Positions 28,481-36,103 of a DNA stretch of 64,000 bases are shown piece by piece. The stretch is taken from contig NZ_JANZYO010000005.1 in NCBI RefSeq assembly GCF_025506335.1, forward strand, positions 62,001 through 126,000. The letters run 5' to 3'. The DNA comes from Mumia quercus. Lineage in GTDB: Bacteria; Actinomycetota; Actinomycetes; Propionibacteriales; Nocardioidaceae. The position numbers and the translations under genes were made by a program. The notes beneath the pieces were generated by a model. That model was not told the DNA's origin and did not search any database. It worked only from the letters and a program-made list of their open reading frames with translations. Position 1 is the stretch's first letter. Each line of letters starts with the position of its first letter.

Positions 28481-29630
28481 CCGCCTCCTTGAGGGCCGCG
28501 ACGAGACGCACGGTGCTCGAGCCCGGGGTGGTGTCGCCGAAGTACGCGGCCGCCAGCTCGCGCATCCGCTCGCGCGGCCACGGCCGGTCGAGGACCTCGG
28601 CGGCCCGCGGTGCGTCGGCCGCCTCGAGGCGTGGCACCTCGTCGAGGAAGAGCGACGGAGGCAGGGCCGCCCTGGGCTCGGTGGGCACCGTCACGAGCAT
28701 CGGCTTGGTGGTCGCGAGCCAGTCGTAGGCCACCGACGAGAGATCGGTGACGCACACATCGGCGAAGGCCCACTGCCACCCGTACGGGCCGGTGTCGACC
28801 AGGTGGTCGCGCCCGTGCTCGGCCAGCAGCGCACGGATCCGACGGTCCGCGGCCGCGTACGCCGGGTCCTGGACGCCCGTACGGGGGTGCGGGCGGTAGA
28901 TGACGCGGTAGCGAGGGTCGCCGACGAGAGACCGGACCAGCGCCAGACCGTGCGAGGCGACCGAGCCGTACGCCATGCTCCGCCGGTCGCCCTCCCACGT
29001 CGGCGCGTAGAGGACGCGCGTGCGCCCGTCGTCGGGCCAGTCCGGCGCTCCGGGGTAGTCGAGGTCGAGCTGGGGCCGCCCGATCTCGCGCACGTGCGCG
29101 GCGTCGTCGAACTCGCGCAGCGCGCCGGCCATGCGCTGCCGCGCGGCGGGGCCTGCGACGAGCACCCGGTCGTACGCCTTGTTCTGGTTGGTGACGCTGG
29201 AGTCCTTGTCGCTCTCCCCGTGGCCGAGGTGCACGTGGACCGGGCTCGCGAACCGCAGCATGCGGAAGTTGAGGGGGAGGTGGTTGACGTAGGTGACGAC
29301 GCGGAGGGCGCCGTGGCCCACGAGCGTCTCCAGGAAGGACGAGCCGGGGGCGAAGAAGACCGGCAGCGGCGTCTCGTCGAGCACCCGGCGCCCGGTGTCC
29401 GGACGCGAGACGATCACGACCACCGGCCAGGGGAGCGCGGCGAGGACGCGGTCCCACTGGTGGAGCTGGTAGAGGTTCTCAGGGCCGTCGGCGAAGTAGA
29501 GCGCCAGCGGAGCGTCCAGCGCGGCCGGGTTGCTGTTGCACCGTGCGGCGAACGAGCGGCGGTCGAGCCGGTTGCGGACGAGGGCGCCTCCTCGGCGCGC
29601 GACCTGGCCGAGGCGACGGATCCGGTGCAC
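28419..29630 (-). CDS. CDP-glycerol glycerophosphotransferase family protein (TagF/TagB-like)
   Basis: 403 aa from GTG 29630; upstream in-frame sequence overlaps the phosphatidyltransferase gene and lacks the family's character. Motifs: VHLGHGESDKD, VLYAPTWEGD, YRPHPRTG, and CVTDLSSVAYDWLATTKPML, matching the glycerophosphotransferase core. There are no N-terminal membrane helices, unlike the tandem protein at 22706-26200, so this is more like a TagB-type primer enzyme that adds the first polyol phosphate (inference). The ribosome-binding site is weak and translation may be coupled to the gene 43 nt upstream. Confidence 0.82.
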   Translation of the reverse strand: MHRIRRLGQVARRGGALVRNRLDRRSFAARCNSNPAALDAPLALYFADGPENLYQLHQWDRVLAALPWPVVVIVSRPDTGRRVLDETPLPVFFAPGSSFLETLVGHGALRVVTYVNHLPLNFRMLRFASPVHVHLGHGESDKDSSVTNQNKAYDRVLVAGPAARQRMAGALREFDDAAHVREIGRPQLDLDYPGAPDWPDDGRTRVLYAPTWEGDRRSMAYGSVASHGLALVRSLVGDPRYRVIYRPHPRTGVQDPAYAAADRRIRALLAEHGRDHLVDTGPYGWQWAFADVCVTDLSSVAYDWLATTKPMLVTVPTEPRAALPPSLFLDEVPRLEAADAPRAAEVLDRPWPRERMRELAAAYFGDTTPGSSTVRLVAALKEAVSLASVPLGRASSDGPGAAR

Positions 29631-29673
29631 GCCGGACAGCCTACCGTCGTCCTCCGTCGTGCCGGCGCTCTCC

Positions 29674-30507
29674 TCAGGGAGTCGGCGCGCGCAGCCGCGA
29701 CGACGCCATGATCGACAGGAAGTGGCCGACGACGGCCAGCAGGGCGAGCGGCAGCAGCGCGACGACGAGCGTACGCGTGCCGGCGAGGCCACCCCAGGCG
29801 TCTCCGGCGACGAGGTCGATGACGGCGGCGACGAGCGCGAACAGCGTGAGCTCGACGGAGTGGTAGAGCCGGTGGAAGGGGACGAACCGTGCCATCCGTC
29901 GCAGGGTCGCGACCAGGCCGGGCCGGGGCGCGGCGGCCTCGGCGCTGTCGGCGACGCGGGGGAGGCCCGAGAAGGCGCGCGAGACGTGGACGAAGTCGTT
30001 CAGGGACTTGTTGAGCAGGATCACCACGGCCAGCAGGGCGCCGAGCGTCGTCCAGCCGTAGTGGTCGGACATGTCCGGGAGCCCGCCGGCAGCACGGACG
30101 CCGAGCGCGATCGGGATCAGCGACTCGGTCGTGTAGTGACCGATCTTGTCGAGGAACGTCCCCGCAGGCGACAGCGTCCCGCGCCAGCGCGCGACCTCGC
30201 CGTCCGCACAGTCGAGCAGCATCTGCAGCTGCCCGAAGAAGACGGCCAGGAGGACCCCCACCAGGCCCGGCACCAGGAGCGACCCCGCCGCCAGCCACCC
30301 GCTCAGGATCATCAGACCCGTGACCGCGTTGGCGCTCAGGCCCAGCCTGACCAGCGGGCGGCTCACGTACGGCGAGATGTCGCGGAGGTAGAGGTCTGCG
30401 ACCCAGTGCTCCGCGCTGCGGCGTGCCCGCACCTCCGGAGGCTGGGCGATCGCCCGGTACTCCGCGAGGGTCGGGCGGCTGGGACGTGAGGCTGCGGAGG
30501 CGGGCAC
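29674..30507 (-). CDS. CDP-alcohol phosphatidyltransferase family membrane protein
   Basis: 277 aa from GTG 30507. Six or so hydrophobic helices. The family motif DxxDGxxAR...GxxxDxxxD is present as DCADGEVARWRG...AGTFLDKIGH: Asp99, Asp102, Gly103, Ala106, Arg107, Gly116 and Asp120 are intact, but the fourth Asp, the proposed catalytic base, is His124. Family members attach a phosphorylated alcohol from a CDP-linked donor to another alcohol in the membrane. In this context it may form the lipid anchor or the linkage unit. The His substitution may mark a distinct subfamily rather than an inactive enzyme. Confidence 0.85.
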   Translation of the reverse strand: MPASAASRPSRPTLAEYRAIAQPPEVRARRSAEHWVADLYLRDISPYVSRPLVRLGLSANAVTGLMILSGWLAAGSLLVPGLVGVLLAVFFGQLQMLLDCADGEVARWRGTLSPAGTFLDKIGHYTTESLIPIALGVRAAGGLPDMSDHYGWTTLGALLAVVILLNKSLNDFVHVSRAFSGLPRVADSAEAAAPRPGLVATLRRMARFVPFHRLYHSVELTLFALVAAVIDLVAGDAWGGLAGTRTLVVALLPLALLAVVGHFLSIMASSRLRAPTP

Positions 30508-30512
30508 GGCGG

Positions 30513-31100
30513 CTACCGTAGCAGCCGGACCCCCGCGCCCTTGGAGGTGAGCAGAGCGGGGTCCGGGGCCGTCCACCGCAGGACCTCTGGGCAGAACGGC
30601 TCGTGCCACTCACGGACCACCGTGCCCTCGGCGGTCGGCACGACCTCGGCCCACCACTTCGGGCAGTGCGGGCAGTCGGTGATCACGAGGTCGACCGGGT
30701 CGAACTCCACCGAGACCATCGGGCTGCTGCCTTCCGGGTGGCCGCCGGCCTGGCTGAGGTCCACGAGGAAGCCTTCGGTGATCAGTTCCTCACCGTCCGC
30801 CGCCTGGCGGTCGCTGCCGACGGCCACGACTTCGTGGACGAAGCCACGGGTGTCGACGATCCGGTGCTGGTAGCTGAACCCACGGCAGTCACCGCGCCCC
30901 CGCGTCGCCAGCAGTGCACGCGTGCGGCCGACGTCGTCCGGGTGCTGGTGGTCGAGGACGACCCCCGTGGTGATCGGCAACGTCTCCGGGAAACCGAAGA
31001 TCCCACGAAGCTCCTCGGAGAAGTCCCACGCCTCCGTGCGTGGCCGGTACGTGAAGTGGCCGAGTGCGGGCGATGGCCCCCACGGCATGTCGTGCTTCAT
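30513..31100 (-). CDS. PAS-domain protein of unknown function
   Basis: 195 aa from ATG 31100 with GGGGGAG upstream. Residues about 10-115 look like a PAS_3 fold (FSEELRGIFGFPE, HQHPDDVGRTRALL, YQHRIVDTRGFVHEV), the type found in actinobacterial ANTAR regulators. There is no ANTAR, HTH, kinase or cyclase domain; the C-terminal part instead has DCPHCPKWW and HEPFCPEVLRW, a possible Cys/His metal site. It may be a stand-alone sensor that acts on a partner. It lies 5 nt before the phosphatidyltransferase start and could be cotranscribed with it. Confidence 0.75.
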   Translation of the reverse strand: MKHDMPWGPSPALGHFTYRPRTEAWDFSEELRGIFGFPETLPITTGVVLDHQHPDDVGRTRALLATRGRGDCRGFSYQHRIVDTRGFVHEVVAVGSDRQAADGEELITEGFLVDLSQAGGHPEGSSPMVSVEFDPVDLVITDCPHCPKWWAEVVPTAEGTVVREWHEPFCPEVLRWTAPDPALLTSKGAGVRLLR

Positions 31101-31147
31101 ACGCGCTCCCCCGCGTTCGCGGCCGCCCCCCAGCGGCCTGAGGCACG

Positions 31148-31177
31148 ACCGTAGGCGCCGAGAGGCCGCCCTGACAA
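31148..31177 (-). promoter_or_regulatory. Candidate promoter of the PAS-domain gene
   Basis: On the minus strand: TTGTCA (31177-31172), an 18-nt spacer and TACGGT (31153-31148). It lies about 50 nt before the ATG and would drive the PAS gene and possibly the two genes after it. Confidence 0.5.
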
Positions 31178-31211
31178 GGGTTGCGGCCACGTTGCAGCCG
31201 CAATTCACCCC

Positions 31212-32234
31212 TCAGGTGGCAAGCGTGCCCGGGGGGAGCGCAGCGGGAGCGGTGCCGTCACCGAAGGGCGAGCCGCCCAGCTCTTCGCGTCCGTGCGGGG
31301 TGTGCCACCCCGACAGGTCCGGACCCTTCGGCACGATCTGCGTGGGGTTGATGTCGGCGTGCACGACGTAGTAGTGCGCCTTGATCTGGTCGAAGTCCGT
31401 GGTGTCGCCGAAGCCTGGCGTCTGGAAGAGGTCGCGCGCGTACGCCCAGAGCACGGGCATCTCGGTGAGCTTCTGGCGGTTGCACTTGAAGTGCCCGTGG
31501 TAGACGGCGTCGAAGCGCGCGAGCGTGGTGAACAGGCGCACGTCGGCCTCGGTGAGGGTGTCGCCCATGAGGTAGCGCCGGGTCGCGAGACGCTCCTCCA
31601 GCCAGTCGAGCGCGGTCCAGAGCCGGTCGTACGCCGCGTCGTACGCCTCCTGCGAGCCGGCGAAGCCGCACCGGTAGACCCCGTTGTTGACCTCGGTGAA
31701 GACCCGCTTCATCACGGTCTCCATCTCGTCGCGCAGGTGCTCGGGCCAGAGGTCCGGTGCGCCGTCGCGGTGGTAGTCGCGCCACTCGAAGAAGAGGTCG
31801 CGCGTGATCTGGTCGAAGTCGTTGGTCGCCACGGCCTTCGTCGGGACGTCGACCATCGCGGGGACGGTGATGCCGAGGGGGTACTCGGGGTCGCGGGCGA
31901 AGTACGCCTGCTGGAGCCGCTCGTACCCGAGGACGGGGTCGACGCCGCCGGGGTCGAGGTCGAACGTCCAGCTGCGGACGTCGTGCACCGGCCCGCAGAG
32001 GCCCATCGAGAGGACGTCCTCGAGGCCGAGGAGGCGACGGACGATCACGGCGCGGTTGGCCCAGGGGCACGCTCGAGCCGCGATCAGGCGGTAGCGGCCG
32101 GGCTCGACGGGGTAGCCGTCACGGCCGTCGCGGGTGATCCGTGTCGTCAGGTAGCGCATGTCGCGGCTGTAGTCCTCGCCGCTCTGCACGTAGGCGCCCT
32201 TGGTGGAGTGCGGGTCTTCGGTGGTCGAGGTCAC
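31212..32234 (-). CDS. Glutathione S-transferase-like protein (glutathionyl-hydroquinone reductase/omega type)
   Basis: 340 aa from GTG 32234, which overlaps the MFS stop as GTGA. Thioredoxin-fold N-terminal domain with active-site ARACPWANRAVIV (Cys56), followed by an all-helical C-terminal domain (RYLMGDTLTEADVRLFTTLARFD). This is the Xi/omega branch, which reduces S-conjugated hydroquinones using a catalytic cysteine. Actinobacteria generally use mycothiol rather than glutathione, so the natural thiol is probably mycothiol or another small thiol (inference). Last gene of the peptidase-MFS-GST chain. Confidence 0.87.
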   Translation of the reverse strand: MTSTTEDPHSTKGAYVQSGEDYSRDMRYLTTRITRDGRDGYPVEPGRYRLIAARACPWANRAVIVRRLLGLEDVLSMGLCGPVHDVRSWTFDLDPGGVDPVLGYERLQQAYFARDPEYPLGITVPAMVDVPTKAVATNDFDQITRDLFFEWRDYHRDGAPDLWPEHLRDEMETVMKRVFTEVNNGVYRCGFAGSQEAYDAAYDRLWTALDWLEERLATRRYLMGDTLTEADVRLFTTLARFDAVYHGHFKCNRQKLTEMPVLWAYARDLFQTPGFGDTTDFDQIKAHYYVVHADINPTQIVPKGPDLSGWHTPHGREELGGSPFGDGTAPAALPPGTLAT

Positions 32235-33502
32235 GTGACCAGTCTGCCCCGCCGGCCCAGCCGGTGTCTCCCGGCCAGGACCATCCGGATCGCTGGGACC
32301 GTGAGGAAGGCCGCGACGAGGTTGAGGGGACCGAAGCCCCACGCGTTGATGATCACGCCCGCGAGGAGACCTCCCACGGCGCCGCCGAGGCTCATCAGGA
32401 AGTCCGACGTGCCCTGCACCGTCGGGCGTACCGGGGCGGGGACCGCCTGCGCGACCAGCGACGACCCGGCGATGGTCGAGGCCGACCACCCCAGCCCCAG
32501 CAAGGTGAGGCCGACGATCATGCGGGTCTCGGACTCGCCCGCCGTGCCGGCGACCAGCGCGGCGAGCAGGAGCAGCGCCTGCCCCAGGACGATCGTGCGT
32601 CCACGGCCCCAGCGGTCGGCGAGGATGCCCATCACCGGCGCCAGCGCGAACATCCCGGCGATGTGCAGGCTGATCGTCAGGCCGATGATCGTGAGCGTCG
32701 AGCCGTGGTCGGCCATGTGGACGGGGGTCATCGCCATCACGGCGACCATCAGCGCGTGCGCCCCCACGATCGTGACGACGCCCGTACGCGCGGCCGCGTT
32801 GGTGCGCAGCACCGGCCAGGCGTCGCGCATCCGCGGTCGGGTCGCGGCACCCTCGTCCACACGCGGTCGCAGGCTGTCGGCGACGCGCAGCGGGTCGGGG
32901 ACGAGGGCGACGCCGGTGAGCACCGCGGTGAGCGCGAACCCGACGGCGGCGAGGGCGAACGGCCCCGCGAGGTCCGGGATGCCCAGGGCCTCGGCGGTGC
33001 GCGCGCCGAGGGCGGTGAGGTTCGGACCGATCACGGAGCCGATCGTCGTGGCCCAGACCACCAGCGAGAGGGCTCGCCCGACGTGCTGCGGCTCGGCGAG
33101 GTCGGTCGCGGCGTAGCGGGACTGGAGGTTGGTCGCGGTGCTGGCGCCGACGACGAACAGGCCCGCGAGCAGCAGCCACGCGGCGTCGAGCTCGGCGCCG
33201 GCGACCACGACGAGCGCCCCCACGGCCGCCAGCACCCAACCGACCGTGAGCGCCGGTCGCCGCCCCCGGGCCGAGGCCAGCGCCGCCAGCGGGAGCGCGA
33301 TCAGGGCGGAGCCGAGCGTGAGCATCGTCGTGGCGAGCCCGGCCCAGGCCGACGACCCCGACACCTCCTTGACCAGGAGCGCGCCCACCGAGAGCGCAGC
33401 CCCCGCCCCGAGGCCGCCCACCACCTGCACGGCCGACAGGACGCCGACCGTACGGCGCTGGACGTGGGCGACGCCCTCGGGGGAGGGGACGGACGTGCTC
33501 AC
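32231..33502 (-). CDS. Major facilitator superfamily transporter
   Basis: 423 aa from GTG 33502 (4-nt overlap with the peptidase stop). Twelve hydrophobic segments; between helices 2 and 3 the ALASARGRRPALTVGW loop is the MFS motif A equivalent. A basic cytoplasmic loop around LRPRVDEGAATRPRMRD separates the halves. Probably a drug or metabolite exporter; substrate cannot be named. Overlaps at both ends put it in strict translational coupling with the M13 peptidase and GST genes. Confidence 0.88.
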   Translation of the reverse strand: MSTSVPSPEGVAHVQRRTVGVLSAVQVVGGLGAGAALSVGALLVKEVSGSSAWAGLATTMLTLGSALIALPLAALASARGRRPALTVGWVLAAVGALVVVAGAELDAAWLLLAGLFVVGASTATNLQSRYAATDLAEPQHVGRALSLVVWATTIGSVIGPNLTALGARTAEALGIPDLAGPFALAAVGFALTAVLTGVALVPDPLRVADSLRPRVDEGAATRPRMRDAWPVLRTNAAARTGVVTIVGAHALMVAVMAMTPVHMADHGSTLTIIGLTISLHIAGMFALAPVMGILADRWGRGRTIVLGQALLLLAALVAGTAGESETRMIVGLTLLGLGWSASTIAGSSLVAQAVPAPVRPTVQGTSDFLMSLGGAVGGLLAGVIINAWGFGPLNLVAAFLTVPAIRMVLAGRHRLGRRGRLVT

Positions 33503-35469
33503 CAGATCGTCACGCGCTGGTCGACGTCCAGCCACAGGTCGTCGGTCTCGGCGAGCCCGAACGCGTCGTAGAAGGCGTCGATGTTGCGGACGACCTGGTT
33601 GCACCGGAACTCCGGCGGCGAGTGCGGGTCGATCGTGAGACGACGGACGACCTCGGTCGGACGGACCTTGCCGCGCCAGACCTGCGCCCACGACACGAAG
33701 AACCGTTGGATCCCGGTGAGGCCGTCGAGGACCGGCGGCTCGGCCCCGTCGAGCGAGAGGAGGTACGCCTTGAGCGCGATCCCGAGCCCACCGAGGTCAC
33801 CGATGTTCTCGCCGATCGTGAGCGCCCCGTTGACCGTCTGCCCGTCGGCGCCGTCCGGCGAGAGGGCGTCGTACTGCGCGATCAGCGTGCCGGTCAGCTT
33901 GTCGAACGCAGCACGGTCGTCGTCGCTCCACCAGTTGCGCAGCGCGCCGGTGCCGTCGTACTGCGAGCCCTGGTCGTCGAAGCCGTGCCCGATCTCGTGG
34001 CCGATCACGCCGCCGATCCCGCCGTAGTTGACCGCGTCGTCGGCGTCGGCGTCGAAGAACGGGGGCTGCAGGATGGCAGCCGGGAAGACGATCTCGTTCA
34101 TCGTCGGGTTGTAGTAGGCGTTGACCGTCTGGGGGGTCATCAGCCACTCGTCGCGGTCGATCGGCTGACCGATCTTGGCCAGCTCGCGGTCGGTCGCCAC
34201 GTCGGAGGCGCGACGGACGTTGCCGAGGAGGTCGCGCGGGTCCGCGACCAGGGCCCCGTAGTCACGCCACTTCTTCGGGTAGCCGACCTTCGGCGTGAAC
34301 GCGGCAAGCTTCTCGAGCGCGCGCTCCTTGGTGACCTCGCTCATCCACGGCAGCTCGCGGATGCTCTGCTCGTACGCCCGCACGAGGTTCGCGACGAGCT
34401 CGTCCATGCGCGCCGCCGCGACCGGCGGGAAGTGGCGCTCGACGTACAGGCGTCCGACGCCCTCGCCGATGGCGCCCTCGACGAACGCGACCGCGCGCTT
34501 CCAGCGTGCGCGCAGCTCGGTCGTGCCGGAGAGCGTCCGGCCGTAGAACGCGAAGTTCTCGTCGACGAAGGCGCTGGAGAGGTAGGGGGCGGCAGCGCTG
34601 ACGAGACGGAACCGCAGCCAGTCCTTCCACGTGTCGACGTCCTCTTCGCGCAGGGCCTCGGAGAGCGTCTCGAACGCCGAGGGCTGCGACACGACGACCT
34701 CGGCGAGCACGTCGAGGTCGAAGCGCGCGGCCCGTGCCCACGCGCGCCAGTCGAGCGACGGGGTGAGGAGCTGCAGCTCGTCGAGCGTCGTGAGGTTGTA
34801 CGTCTTGACGGCGTCGCGGCTCGCAACGCGGTCCCAGTGCCCGGCGGCGAGCCTCGACTCCAGCCCGTACACCCGGGTGGCGCGTTCCTGGCCGCCGTCG
34901 AACCCGGCGAGGGTGAGCATCGTGGCCACGTGCTCGCGGTACGCCGTGCGGACGGCCTCGAACTGGTCCTCGCGGTAGTAGGCCTCGTCGGGCAGGCCGA
35001 GGCCACCCTGGAGCATCGTCACGACGTAACGGTCGGGGTTGCCGCTGTCCGGGCCGACGTACATGCCGAAGACGCTCGACGCCGCCTTGCGCTCGAGCCC
35101 GCCGAGCGCCTCCACGACGTCGTGGAGGTCGGTGATCGCGTCGATCGCGGCGAGGTCGTCCGCGAGCGGTGCTGCGCCGAGGGCCTCGACGCGGTCGGTG
35201 TCCATGAAGCTGGTGTAGAGCGCGCCGATCTTGGCGGGCTCGTCCTCCACGGCGGATCCTGCGGGGTCGCCCGACGCCTGCTGGCACTCCTCGACGATCG
35301 CGCGGACGTGCTTCTCGGCCTCGTCGACGAGCGTGACGAAGGAGCCGGCGACGGCGCGGTCGGCCGGGATCTCGGCGGTCGAGAGCCACGCCCCGTTCAC
35401 GTGTCGGAACAGGTCGTCCTGGACCCGGACGTCGTGGTCGATCCCGCTGCTGTCGATGCCTGATCTCAT
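33499..35469 (-). CDS. M13 family zinc metallopeptidase (neprilysin/PepO-like)
   Basis: 656 aa from ATG 35469. The catalytic zinc motif HEIGH (residues 491-495) lies in VIGHEIGHGFDDQGSQYD, and the third ligand Glu in GENIGDLGGLG. NAYYNPTMNEIVFPAAIL is the conserved substrate-binding NAYY segment. The large N-terminal helical domain is full length. There is no signal peptide, so it acts in the cytoplasm on short peptides, like other bacterial PepO enzymes. First gene of a three-gene overlapping chain. Confidence 0.93.
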   Translation of the reverse strand: MRSGIDSSGIDHDVRVQDDLFRHVNGAWLSTAEIPADRAVAGSFVTLVDEAEKHVRAIVEECQQASGDPAGSAVEDEPAKIGALYTSFMDTDRVEALGAAPLADDLAAIDAITDLHDVVEALGGLERKAASSVFGMYVGPDSGNPDRYVVTMLQGGLGLPDEAYYREDQFEAVRTAYREHVATMLTLAGFDGGQERATRVYGLESRLAAGHWDRVASRDAVKTYNLTTLDELQLLTPSLDWRAWARAARFDLDVLAEVVVSQPSAFETLSEALREEDVDTWKDWLRFRLVSAAAPYLSSAFVDENFAFYGRTLSGTTELRARWKRAVAFVEGAIGEGVGRLYVERHFPPVAAARMDELVANLVRAYEQSIRELPWMSEVTKERALEKLAAFTPKVGYPKKWRDYGALVADPRDLLGNVRRASDVATDRELAKIGQPIDRDEWLMTPQTVNAYYNPTMNEIVFPAAILQPPFFDADADDAVNYGGIGGVIGHEIGHGFDDQGSQYDGTGALRNWWSDDDRAAFDKLTGTLIAQYDALSPDGADGQTVNGALTIGENIGDLGGLGIALKAYLLSLDGAEPPVLDGLTGIQRFFVSWAQVWRGKVRPTEVVRRLTIDPHSPPEFRCNQVVRNIDAFYDAFGLAETDDLWLDVDQRVTIW

Positions 35470-35478
35470 CCGGTCAGT

Positions 35479-36039
35479 CTAGGGAGCCCCGCCCTCTGCG
35501 GCGACGGAGTTCTCGTGCGGGGTGAGGATCACGAGGACGGCCTCGGCGGGCTCGTCGCCGAGGACCTCGTACGTGTGGGGGCGATCGGCGCCGAAGCGGC
35601 CGTGCTCGCCCCCGGCCGCCGTCCGGAGCTCGCCGGGTGTGCCGAAGCGCAGCCTCCCGCGGGTCACGACGAGGTGCTCGACGACGCCGTCCCCGTGCGC
35701 CGGAGAGCGCCGGATGCTGCCGGGCGCGAAGCGCATCGCGTACGTCTCGACCGTCGTGCCCTCGCTCGTGCGGACGTCGACCAGGTGGGCCGTGAGGCCC
35801 CCTCCGGAGACCTCGGCGCCGACGGCGTCGTCGAGCAGCGCGGCCAGCGGGACGTGGAGCGGACCGGCGAGGGCGTACAGGGTGGCGAGCGTCGGGTTGC
35901 GCTGGCCCGACTCCAGCTCGGACAGGGAGCCCTTGCCGACCCCTGCCGCACGCGCGAGCGCCGACTGGCTGAGCCCGCGCGCCACCCGCAGGTCGCGGAC
36001 CCGTCCACCGATCCGGGCAGAGGCGTCGGGACTGGACAT
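35479..36039 (-). CDS. XRE-family regulator with C-terminal cupin domain
   Basis: 186 aa from ATG 36039. N-terminal helix-turn-helix (about 8-65: RGLSQSALARAAGVGKGSLSELESGQRNPT) and C-terminal cupin beta-barrel (about 100-186) with RSPAHGDGVVEHLVVTRGRL. This architecture is typical of regulators that bind small ligands or metals and control an adjacent transporter. It is divergent to a BenE-type transporter with a near-perfect palindrome in the 64-bp gap. Confidence 0.9.
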   Translation of the reverse strand: MSSPDASARIGGRVRDLRVARGLSQSALARAAGVGKGSLSELESGQRNPTLATLYALAGPLHVPLAALLDDAVGAEVSGGGLTAHLVDVRTSEGTTVETYAMRFAPGSIRRSPAHGDGVVEHLVVTRGRLRFGTPGELRTAAGGEHGRFGADRPHTYEVLGDEPAEAVLVILTPHENSVAAEGGAP

Positions 36040-36061
36040 GGCCGCCACCCTAGCGTCTATC

Positions 36062-36077
36062 GTTCCGTATACAGAAC
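36062..36077. promoter_or_regulatory. Candidate operator of the XRE-cupin regulator
   Basis: GTTCCGTATACAGAAC is palindromic at 14 of 16 positions (a single mismatched pair). It is centred 30-35 bp from both divergent start codons, so one dimer could control both genes. Confidence 0.6.
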
Positions 36078-36103
36078 GGTTGTGCCGAGATCGAGGGAGA
36101 CCC

